Source of the DNA: JAPUDQ01 sp049644865
GTDB lineage: Bacteria > Patescibacteriota > Saccharimonadia > Saccharimonadales > Saccharimonadaceae
Direction: 5' to 3'
DNA length: 64,000 nt
NCBI GenBank assembly: GCA_049644865.1
Contig: JBARSV010000019.1
Location: 1 to 64,000, forward strand
Made by a program: the position numbers and the translations under genes. Below, one piece after another: positions 23,822 through 31,248 of this stretch (position 1 is its first letter; each line of letters starts with the position of its first letter). A model generated the notes under the pieces. The model was not told the DNA's origin. It saw only the letters and a list, made by a program, of their open reading frames with translations, and did not search any database.

Positions 23822-25551
23822 AAGAGTCAGAAGGTGCATTGATAAGCCAAGGACTTGATTACTACAAGGCAACGATGAGTCAGCTCGAGTTTGAGAAACT
23901 GCCGGATGCAACCGTCACGTTTGAGCTCAAAAACCGAAGTGCTTCCCTGCTCTCAGAGCATTGCAGCCCCGAGGAGCTACGTACTAGACTGGAAACACTG
24001 CAGCGTGGTTGGCAACCCGAGGAGATTGCCTACCTTGCCAGCCTCCAAAACCAAATACGTGGTAATGCCCAGTTTACCCCAGAATTTCTCGACTATCTGG
24101 TAGCTAGCCCACTAACAGATGTCGACATACGCCTCGATGAGCGCGGTGACCTCACCGTTCGTACGACTGGCCCTGCGCCGCTCGTAACCTTTTGGGAAAC
24201 GGTCGTCATGAGCGAGATCAACGAGATTTATTTTGCAAATAAACTCGCATCCGAAGGCTTATCACTTGATGACCTCTACGCCGAAGGCGATCACCGACTC
24301 GACGCCAAAATTGCCTTGCTTAAGACGCGGCCTGATATCAAATTCGCGGATTTTGGCACCCGTCGACGCTTTAGCTTCGTCTGGCAACAGCATGTGGTCG
24401 AGCGACTAGCGCGAGAGTTACCAGATAACTTTCTCGGCACGTCCAATATTTATCTGGCATATACCCTCGGTGTTACACCTATCGGCACATTTGCTCATGA
24501 GCTACCGATGATTTACGCTGCCATGGCCGACGCTCAGGGCGAGATGCCAATCAAAGGACATCACCGGATGCTCAACGATTGGGCCGAGCAGTACGACGGC
24601 GACCTCTCAACAGCGCTCACCGATACATTTGGCAGTGAGTTTTTCTTTACTGACCTGACGCCCGAGCAAGCAAGAGATTGGAAGAGTCTGCGGCATGATA
24701 GCGGCGATCCATTTGTATTTGGCGAACGGGTCATCAAATTTTATACATCACATGATATCGATCCAATGGAAAAAACGATTGTCTTTAGCGATGGACTCGA
24801 CATCGACATGATTGCCCGATTGGCTGATTATTTCAACAATCGTATCAATATCGTCTTCGGTTGGGGTACAACACTCACCAACGACCTTGGGCTGAAAGCC
24901 AACAATTTTGTCATGAAAGCAGTCGACGTCAACGGGCGCGCAACTGTCAAACTCAGCGACGTCGAAGGTAAACATACCGGGCCTGAAAATGTCGTTGAAG
25001 AATACGAAAAAGATGTGGCATGGGCACGCGCAATCGGTGCAAAAGCCTGGCACGAATACTGCAAACACCCCGACCTATGGCATGAAGGCGCAAACTACAC
25101 TGCGGACGCAGTTATTATCAATGGTGATCGTGTCCGACTCATCTGGCGAACACAGGACCAGATATGGGCACTGCCAGGCGGGTTCGTCGACACAGACGAA
25201 GACTCACTGTCGGCAGCACGTCGGGAAGCCATGGAAGAATGTCGGGCGCTACTTAACACCGGCGACTTAATTTATCGAGGGAGGGTCGACGACCCCAGAA
25301 CGTCGCGGAAGAAATGGATCGAGACGGATGCCTATCTCTTCTTAACCGAACAGGAAGACGGCGAGCCCGGTGACGACGCAAGCGATGTTTGTTGGGCACC
25401 ACTTCGCGATTTACCCCCGCTCTACGGTTCGCATCGCGAGATTATTGCGCGGGCGGTTGAGGAGCTGGCACAGCGACAGGAGCTGGTGAGCTATGAGGAT
25501 CAGTGGTATGCAGGTATTTCTTTGGAAATAGCACGCCCTCGTACGGCGTGA
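23818..25551 (+). CDS. pncB: Nicotinate phosphoribosyltransferase fused to a NUDIX hydrolase
   Basis: Residues 1-400 are a NAPRT: FADFGTRRRFSF, GTSNIYLA, HELPMIYAA and LRHDSGDPFVFGERV are the family motifs, making nicotinate mononucleotide. Residues about 425-560 are a NUDIX domain with an intact box (GGFVDTDED then REAMEEC near 470), resembling ADP-ribose pyrophosphatases such as those fused to NMN adenylyltransferases. The fusion would join nicotinate salvage to hydrolysis of ADP-ribose released by the neighbouring glycohydrolase. The last 110 bases overlap the convergent metG. Both domains look active; the NUDIX substrate is inferred. Confidence 0.92.
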   Translation: MKESEGALISQGLDYYKATMSQLEFEKLPDATVTFELKNRSASLLSEHCSPEELRTRLETLQRGWQPEEIAYLASLQNQIRGNAQFTPEFLDYLVASPLTDVDIRLDERGDLTVRTTGPAPLVTFWETVVMSEINEIYFANKLASEGLSLDDLYAEGDHRLDAKIALLKTRPDIKFADFGTRRRFSFVWQQHVVERLARELPDNFLGTSNIYLAYTLGVTPIGTFAHELPMIYAAMADAQGEMPIKGHHRMLNDWAEQYDGDLSTALTDTFGSEFFFTDLTPEQARDWKSLRHDSGDPFVFGERVIKFYTSHDIDPMEKTIVFSDGLDIDMIARLADYFNNRINIVFGWGTTLTNDLGLKANNFVMKAVDVNGRATVKLSDVEGKHTGPENVVEEYEKDVAWARAIGAKAWHEYCKHPDLWHEGANYTADAVIINGDRVRLIWRTQDQIWALPGGFVDTDEDSLSAARREAMEECRALLNTGDLIYRGRVDDPRTSRKKWIETDAYLFLTEQEDGEPGDDASDVCWAPLRDLPPLYGSHREIIARAVEELAQRQELVSYEDQWYAGISLEIARPRTA

Positions 25552-26968
25552 TGACGCCGCCCGAAAAGATGGTGGTAATCGCAGCCGATGTGGTCGGCAA
25601 AAATGGTGCCAGCAGGTCAGCGATTTGCTGCAAGGTACCGACGGCGTGGAGCAATATTTCCTCGAGATGTCCTGCCGCCTCAGGGTCGGTGTCTCTCAGT
25701 TTGGCAACTTCCCATGGTTTGACGTCTTCGAGATATTGGTTGAGCGAGCGCACCGTCAACCAAACAGCATCGAGCGCACGATTAAATTCCAGATCACGCA
25801 TGGCGTCATGATAGGCCTGCGAATCATGCTCAGCTTTCACTCCCTCGCCAATCACGCCAGCCTGGTAACGATTGACCATGGCAACAACGCGCTGCACGAG
25901 ATTGCCCAGCTCATTACTGAGCTCGGTATTGTAAGCAGTCTCAAATTTTTCCCAAGTGAAATCACCATCATCGAGTGTCGGTATGTGCCGCGAGAAATAA
26001 TAGCGAAACGCATCGACACCGTAACCAGCGATGACTTCCATCGGATCGACGACATTGCCGATAGTCTTGCTCATCTTGACGCCGCCTGAACCGATGTGGC
26101 CATGGACAAGCAGCTTCTTGGGCAGCGGCAGATCGAGCCCAAGCAGCATCGCCGGCCAGATAGCGGCGTGAAAACGCAATATATCTTTGCCAACGACTTG
26201 GACATCAGCCGGCCAATACTCTTGCCACCGCGCGTCGTCAGGATAGCCGATCACCGTGATGTAGTTACTGAGCGCGTCGATCCAGACATACATGACGTGT
26301 TGGTCGTCGCCAGGAACTGGCACGCCCCAACTCAGGCTTTTCTTCGGCCGCGAGATACTGACGTCTTGCAGGCCGCTATCGAGCAGGCTGCGGAATTCTT
26401 TCTCACGAAACGACGGAACGATTTCGAACTTGTGTGCGTCGAGTGCCGCCCGAATCTGTTCGGTAAAACTACTCAGTTTGAAATAATAGTTGTCTTCGCT
26501 GAGCCGCGCATACGGTTGTTGATGATCCGGGCACGTACCGTTATTTTCCTGCGCTTCTTTGTCGGTCACAAAGCTCTCGCAACCATTGCAATACCAGCCC
26601 TCATAGGTGCCTTTGTAGATATGTGGCTGCAGTTTTTGCCATATGTACTGGACTGAGCTCATGTGATGTGCGTCCGTCGTGCGGACAAAATCGGTGTATT
26701 CAACGCCTAGTGCAGCGATAAACTGTTTGAAATTGAGATGCGATTGATCGACAAATTGCTGCGGCGTCAGCCCTGCTTCGGCAGCTTTGGCGGCGTTTTT
26801 GTTGCCATGCTCGTCAGTGCCGGCTTGAAACATGACCTCACGGCCGTTTTGGCGGTGATAGCGGGTCCAGATATCAGCGATCAGATAATCAAGCGCATGG
26901 CCAATGTGGGGTTTACCATTGACATAAGGAATAGCGGTCGTGATGTAGAGTTTTTTGCTCATTACCAT
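25442..26968 (-). CDS. metG: Methionyl-tRNA synthetase
   Basis: The 508-residue class I synthetase has PHIGHA (HIGH motif) at about 22, a zinc knuckle with CNGCES and CPDH near 130-155, and KMSKTIGN near 303. There is no C-terminal EMAP-like tRNA-binding domain. The Pro/Ala-rich final 20 residues lie opposite the end of the pncB-NUDIX gene and look like an unstructured run-on. An ATG at 26962 is an alternative start. It is alone on its strand, next to the RAYT element upstream. Confidence 0.96.
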   Translation of the reverse strand: MVMSKKLYITTAIPYVNGKPHIGHALDYLIADIWTRYHRQNGREVMFQAGTDEHGNKNAAKAAEAGLTPQQFVDQSHLNFKQFIAALGVEYTDFVRTTDAHHMSSVQYIWQKLQPHIYKGTYEGWYCNGCESFVTDKEAQENNGTCPDHQQPYARLSEDNYYFKLSSFTEQIRAALDAHKFEIVPSFREKEFRSLLDSGLQDVSISRPKKSLSWGVPVPGDDQHVMYVWIDALSNYITVIGYPDDARWQEYWPADVQVVGKDILRFHAAIWPAMLLGLDLPLPKKLLVHGHIGSGGVKMSKTIGNVVDPMEVIAGYGVDAFRYYFSRHIPTLDDGDFTWEKFETAYNTELSNELGNLVQRVVAMVNRYQAGVIGEGVKAEHDSQAYHDAMRDLEFNRALDAVWLTVRSLNQYLEDVKPWEVAKLRDTDPEAAGHLEEILLHAVGTLQQIADLLAPFLPTTSAAITTIFSGGVITPYEGVLFPKKYLHTTDPHSSPAPVAVPAPQPPAQ

Positions 26969-26986
26969 CTATTGTAACAGATCCAA

Positions 26987-27685
26987 ACCTACAGGGTCAG
27001 ACCCTATAGATTTATCAGACCCTATAGATTTATCCGGCAAAAATATCTTTCAGCGCCGCGAGTTCATCTCGACGATCAGAGTATTCATCAAGAAATGTCA
27101 TATAATCACCTACCTCGGGCAAACGATCAACATCGACCCAGGCAAGTTTCTTCTCGCCAGTATATTGGCTGAGGCTAGACCATCGCCATGTTTTGTAATC
27201 TTTCGGATTCATATGAATATACCTGCTGATATGTGTGAATTGGGCGTCATTTGTCATACGCACTGCTCGGTATCGTTGCTGTAGAACGGTACCAACATGA
27301 CTGTACTTCTTGTTGAAATACATGCTGTAGGCGACACAGACCGACTTCATAAGGCTAGCCATACCATTTATCGATTTTTGTTGGAGCAGCAAATGAAAAT
27401 GGTTTGGCATCAGGCAATAAGCGAGTAAACTTACCTCGTCAGCATACGAGACATACTTGACGCCATTTGGTTTCTTTGCGGCTTCATGGCTCAAATATCT
27501 CTCTAGCAATTCAAGAAATTTCCGATAGTCTTGAGTGTCGTGAAATATTCTGCTTTTTGATACCCCGCGATTATACACATGATAGTAGCCGTCTTCAACG
27601 TATTCTTTGATGGCATTCTTTGCTGGCATGTATCTAGTATATAATAAGCTACAATTAAATACCTATAGGGTCTGACCCTGTAGGT
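26987..27685. mobile_element. RAYT unit: REP-type transposase gene flanked by 23-base inverted repeats
   Basis: Identical 23-base sequences in opposite orientation lie at 26987-27009 and 27663-27685, each itself an imperfect hairpin around AGGGTCAGACCCT. The left side also holds two tandem copies of an 18-base unit starting CAGACCCTATAG (26998-27033). A RAYT-family transposase fills the space between. The right repeat supplies the last codons and stop of the neighbouring laccase-domain gene, so the unit inserted against that gene. Confidence 0.8.
27030..27629 (-). CDS. REP-associated tyrosine transposase (Y1_Tnp, HUH family)
   Basis: The 199 residues start with YYHVYNRGVSKSRIF, carry the HUH motif in LMPNHFHLLLQ and a tyrosine-containing helix (AYSMYFNKKYSH), then QQRYRAVRM and YIHMNPK. 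This is the RAYT branch of IS200/IS605-type enzymes, single-strand endonucleases that act on REP hairpins. The matching hairpin repeats on both flanks fit the expected substrate. The gene is intact. Confidence 0.9.
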   Translation of the reverse strand: MPAKNAIKEYVEDGYYHVYNRGVSKSRIFHDTQDYRKFLELLERYLSHEAAKKPNGVKYVSYADEVSLLAYCLMPNHFHLLLQQKSINGMASLMKSVCVAYSMYFNKKYSHVGTVLQQRYRAVRMTNDAQFTHISRYIHMNPKDYKTWRWSSLSQYTGEKKLAWVDVDRLPEVGDYMTFLDEYSDRRDELAALKDIFAG

Positions 27686-28452
27686 ATCATCATAGCGGCG
27701 ACCATTTGGCGGCCTTGACGATCAGGCCGATTAAGCTCAGTTGCGGCGCGATGTGAGAAATAGCGTTCATCAGTGTAGGTATTGAGCGGACTGATAGAGA
27801 TGTGTGCTTGTGGCACACCGAGCCGCTCAAATCGCTCGCGGTTGTGACCGGGAATGTCAATATGGATCTTGCCGTCGTCGCGTGTTGTCATAAAACCCCG
27901 CCATTCCTCGGGGCGCGGCGGGTCGAAATAGTCCATCACGTCGTGATCGGGCTTGAGACTGGGGCTCATCCAGACATACCAGTCGCGTGGGTCCGAGCCC
28001 AGCTCATCAGCGACTCGCACGGCAAATTCCTCGATCAGCCCGGCCACACTAGCATGCCGCCCGAGATGTAAGACAGCGAGCATATTGACCATTGGATCAT
28101 AGACGACAGTCGCAATACAATCCGCCACGGGTAGCGTGATCGTCTTGTCGTGCACAGTCGTAAAGAGGGCATCACTTTTAATCGCACCGACTGCACTTTC
28201 ATCAACTCTCTCGATATGAGTATAGGTGTTGTGCGGCAGATACGTCACAAAAACTTTTGCGCGACCACTACTCTCAAAGCCATGGGCTTGCAGAAATTTC
28301 TCAGCGTTTGCCTCATGCTTGGGCAACGACGGTCTCCCGCCACCTGCCGCAATCGAGCCATCCTCAACACTCGAAAAGGCCAGTCTCACGCTTGGTGGCA
28401 TCGTAACAATCGGCTTATACATCTTCAGCATCTCATTGTACCAAACCATCAA
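27655..28452 (-). CDS. pgeF: Laccase-domain protein (YfiH/PgeF family)
   Basis: Family members are purine nucleosidase-like or peptidoglycan-editing enzymes with a Cys-His-His zinc site; here LPVADCIATVVYD and LHLGRHASVAGLIEE supply Cys and His. The 265-residue length is normal. The N-terminus is uncertain: the ATG at 28422 (MYKPIVTM) is as good as the one used. The final residues TGSDPIGI and the stop are encoded by the RAYT inverted repeat, so insertion replaced the original C-terminus without killing the gene. Confidence 0.8.
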   Translation of the reverse strand: MMVWYNEMLKMYKPIVTMPPSVRLAFSSVEDGSIAAGGGRPSLPKHEANAEKFLQAHGFESSGRAKVFVTYLPHNTYTHIERVDESAVGAIKSDALFTTVHDKTITLPVADCIATVVYDPMVNMLAVLHLGRHASVAGLIEEFAVRVADELGSDPRDWYVWMSPSLKPDHDVMDYFDPPRPEEWRGFMTTRDDGKIHIDIPGHNRERFERLGVPQAHISISPLNTYTDERYFSHRAATELNRPDRQGRQMVAAMMIPTGSDPIGI

Positions 28453-28518
28453 AATAACACCTACGAGAGATTACTATAGTGGTTATTGATAGGATTAATT
28501 GTCCGCGACGCAATAATC

Positions 28519-28661
28519 TATAATTTGCTATAATAACCCCACGACGCCCAGAGGCACCCTCCATTGAGCACCGTGATATCCCTCTCTAGGGATAGCTTCT
28601 CATGGCCGGTATCACTGCCCGTCCAGGGTCGTCCGGAGCATCAACCTGCTCCGGACGACCC
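28519..28661 (+). ncRNA. Candidate structured RNA between pgeF and rsmA
   Basis: Two overlapping TATAAT boxes (28519-28524 and 28529-28534) precede about 125 non-coding bases. These contain a perfect 7-base hairpin (TATCCCT-CTCT-AGGGATA, 28577-28594), possible GTGATA/TATCAC closing pairs around it, and a perfect 15-base hairpin at 28626-28661. The last hairpin could be a terminator for a plus-strand RNA or for rsmA on the other strand, though neither side has a strong U-run. I looked for SRP, 6S and T-box hallmarks and did not find them. Confidence 0.4.
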
Positions 28662-28667
28662 GATTTA

Positions 28668-29441
28668 CTAAGTTATTAAACGTTTCCAGCCATCAATTGA
28701 TAATTCTTGTGCGCGAGAATTAGATGAGATTCCGGCGCGAATGAGCAACTCTTCAACGGCTGGTTTGTCGATGCCGAGTCCTCCAGCTAGTGAGCTACGG
28801 AGTTTCTTGCGGCGGGCGGAGAAGCCGGCTTTGACGACGCGGAAGAATTCTTTTTGATCTTCGGCTGGTACGAGCGGCTGGTCGCGGTGGCGCAATATAA
28901 CAACTTGGCTGTCGACTTTAGGTGGTGGTGTGAAGGCACCACGCAGGACCACCGGTCCCAGACTGACCTCATGAAAGACTTGGGCAGAGATAGACAGTAG
29001 GCTCATCTCACCTGGGCCAGCCGCCAATCGCTCGGCAACTTCTTTCTGGACCAGCAATACAGCAACTTTTGGCCTTATTGGCCCTTCAGAGACTTTACGG
29101 ACGATTTTATTTGTGATGTAGTATGGAATATTACCTACAACTATGAAATCGTCTGGCAGCCCCGAGAAGTCGTAGGAGAGAATATCTTGGTTGACCACCG
29201 TGAGATTCTTGCCAGGAAACTGACCGGGTAGTTTGCGTGCCAGATCGGCATCGAACTCGACAGCAATCACCCGCCCCGCCCGCGCCAGCAGCACACTCGT
29301 CATAGTCCCCAACCCCGGCCCGATCTCCACCACCGTTTTGCTCAAAGTCCGTCCTTGAGCAATGGGGAGGGCGCAGTTGACAATCGCCTCGAGGGTGAGG
29401 CGATCATGCAGCCAATGCTGACCAAGTGATTTGTTCGGCAT
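28668..29441 (-). CDS. rsmA: 16S rRNA dimethyladenosine transferase
   Basis: RsmA (KsgA) dimethylates two adenosines in helix 45 of 16S rRNA. The 257 residues show KSLGQHWLHD, the SAM motif VVEIGPGLGTMTSVL, and the catalytic NIPYYIT. The start is the base after the stop of the Rpf-like gene, so the two are coupled. The perfect 15-base hairpin downstream at 28626-28661 probably ends the transcript. Confidence 0.96.
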   Translation of the reverse strand: MPNKSLGQHWLHDRLTLEAIVNCALPIAQGRTLSKTVVEIGPGLGTMTSVLLARAGRVIAVEFDADLARKLPGQFPGKNLTVVNQDILSYDFSGLPDDFIVVGNIPYYITNKIVRKVSEGPIRPKVAVLLVQKEVAERLAAGPGEMSLLSISAQVFHEVSLGPVVLRGAFTPPPKVDSQVVILRHRDQPLVPAEDQKEFFRVVKAGFSARRKKLRSSLAGGLGIDKPAVEELLIRAGISSNSRAQELSIDGWKRLIT

Positions 29442-30794
29442 CTAGTGGCTCGCAAGTATGTTGTAGGCGTACTGGATGCGTTTGCTCTCGGCACAGATAC
29501 CGCACCGCTCATACTCATTTTGGAAAACTCGCACCGAGCCTTCAACGGTTGTCTGCGCCTGAATATGCGTCAGTACTGAGGCATACGGGCCGGTCAATTC
29601 ATACCACATAAAGTCAAGTTGCGTGTGGATACTGTAGGGGTCAGGTCGAGACAAAAGCGTTGCCTTACGACCACCCGTCCACTGCGCCAAACCATCACCA
29701 GTGGTATTAAAGCCGTGTTCTTGCTGAAGATTACCCATAATACCCGCTGTTTGTTCACGGCTCAAGCCTTTGCCCGTAAGAAATGTCCAGGTGATTGTCT
29801 CGTTCTCACTGGGGGTGGTATAGGCACCCTTAAACCGCGTCCCGATGATGATAACTTCTTTGACTGGCTCACGAATTGTTACGCTCGCTATCACTGTACG
29901 TGACACTTCCTTGCCACCCTTCATGTCTATCTCATACGTAACATTTTTCGCTCCGTCTGTGCCAGCGGTCTTAACTTCGCGCACACCGTAATCTCGATCG
30001 GCATCTTTGATCTCCTCAACGGTTTTTGGTATTGCTTCTTCTTGGGTAATAGTTTGTTTACCATCACGCCAGACAACTACCGACATACCCGCGACGAGGG
30101 GAGTAGAATCAGGCACCGACTGGCCATCGCTTGGGCCAAGCGTGACATCTTTTTCGCGCAACATATCACCTACTGTCGCAGCCTGCGAGCGAGCTTCAAA
30201 TGATTTGCCATACAGCGATAGCTGAAAAACCGTTGCCCGGTCAACGCTAAGACGTAATCCTGCACCACCATCAGATAGAGGGCTCTTCGCTAACTCGAAC
30301 GCTGTCGTATCTTCGGGATATAGCGGCGCACCAACACTTGCCATAATTTCTTTTGGACTTTGTTTGGCGGTTAAGACCTGAGTTTTGACCCCTTTATCAT
30401 CGACAATGACCGATCGAGCACGATAGATATTTACAGCATAACTCTTTGCAGAAAGCTGCGTTGTCATGACCGGTTCAACGGCATCAACTGGCTCAACAAC
30501 GATATTTTGTTCACGCAGTGCAGCACCGATTGTCGTTTTGTTCGTGATAAACGTCTTCTCTTCACCCTGATCATAGACGGTCAAAAGGCGCTGGTCACCG
30601 TTTGGGTTGGTATCAATCGCGGTTGCTTGACGTGACATTATGACGAGGGCAAACAATGACAACAGAACGCAGAGAGCCCAAATCCCGTGGTGGATATGTA
30701 CTCGTTTTAGGACACCATTTGTATATTGTCTGCTCACAACAGTGATAATGATTATAGCAATATTCTTATTCTTGAGCAAATTGCTCGTACTCAC
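29442..30794 (-). CDS. Rpf-like exported wall protein: DUF348, G5 and phage-tail-lysozyme-type domains
   Basis: The 450 residues contain a membrane or signal helix at about 37-55, up to three DUF348-like repeats (such as LLTVYDQGEEKTFITNKTTIG), a G5 domain at about 235-315 and a C-terminal domain from about 330 (GLSREQTAGIMGNLQQEHGF, GLAQWTGGRK). The last resembles the phage tail lysozyme fold found in CPR wall enzymes, and the DUF348-G5 array is that of resuscitation-promoting factors. It should cut or remodel peptidoglycan, its own or a host's. It overlaps the NUDIX gene upstream by 29 bases; the exact start is uncertain. Confidence 0.85.
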   Translation of the reverse strand: MSTSNLLKNKNIAIIIITVVSRQYTNGVLKRVHIHHGIWALCVLLSLFALVIMSRQATAIDTNPNGDQRLLTVYDQGEEKTFITNKTTIGAALREQNIVVEPVDAVEPVMTTQLSAKSYAVNIYRARSVIVDDKGVKTQVLTAKQSPKEIMASVGAPLYPEDTTAFELAKSPLSDGGAGLRLSVDRATVFQLSLYGKSFEARSQAATVGDMLREKDVTLGPSDGQSVPDSTPLVAGMSVVVWRDGKQTITQEEAIPKTVEEIKDADRDYGVREVKTAGTDGAKNVTYEIDMKGGKEVSRTVIASVTIREPVKEVIIIGTRFKGAYTTPSENETITWTFLTGKGLSREQTAGIMGNLQQEHGFNTTGDGLAQWTGGRKATLLSRPDPYSIHTQLDFMWYELTGPYASVLTHIQAQTTVEGSVRVFQNEYERCGICAESKRIQYAYNILASH

Positions 30795-31248
30795 GGCTGA
30801 TGATTGCCCGCGTCAGCGGACCAGTATCATCCGGGAGATTGTCTATATCATACCATTTTCTATCGATAATCTCAAGTCTATATATCATTTTAAGTCTTCG
30901 GAGCTGGGTATCGTGTGTTGCGGTGGCGTATATCACCAAATCACAACGCAACGGATAGCGTGCTGGCAGTGTTGTTAAGTAGCCAAGGCGCTTACGGTCA
31001 ATAGTCAGCCCCGTTTCTTCGAACACTTCTCGTATTGCTGCCCGTGACGGCGCCTCACCCCGTTCTACGCCTCCACCGGGTAACGCCCATCGCTGGTCAC
31101 CAAACCAGCTTTTGACTAATAATACTTGATTGCCTTGGCGTATCTCCACACGTACTCGTGGAGTTCTCGGCGCGAAAAGAGCGATCAATGGCCTAAGGAT
31201 AAGATACAGCCATCGGCCAGAGTTTTGAACCATCGTCACTATCATCAC
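30766..31248 (-). CDS. NUDIX hydrolase
   Basis: The 160 residues have an intact NUDIX box (GGGVERGEAPSRAAIREVFEETGL) after WALPGG. An N-terminal hydrophobic stretch (WLYLILRPLIALFAP) may associate with the membrane. Substrate cannot be read from the sequence; nucleotide sanitation or lipid-linked diphosphates are possible. It overlaps uvrD by 4 bases and the Rpf-like gene by 29. Confidence 0.88.
   Translation of the reverse strand: MMIVTMVQNSGRWLYLILRPLIALFAPRTPRVRVEIRQGNQVLLVKSWFGDQRWALPGGGVERGEAPSRAAIREVFEETGLTIDRKRLGYLTTLPARYPLRCDLVIYATATHDTQLRRLKMIYRLEIIDRKWYDIDNLPDDTGPLTRAIISREYEQFAQE

Noticed and set aside
28519..28661. SRP, 6S or T-box RNA
   Set aside because: The SRP GGAA-loop core, 6S bubble arrangement and T-box antiterminator sequence were not found by eye.
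29442..30794. Prophage, because of the phage-tail-lysozyme-like domain
   Set aside because: No integrase, capsid, terminase or other tail gene is nearby; the domain is attached to DUF348-G5 wall modules.
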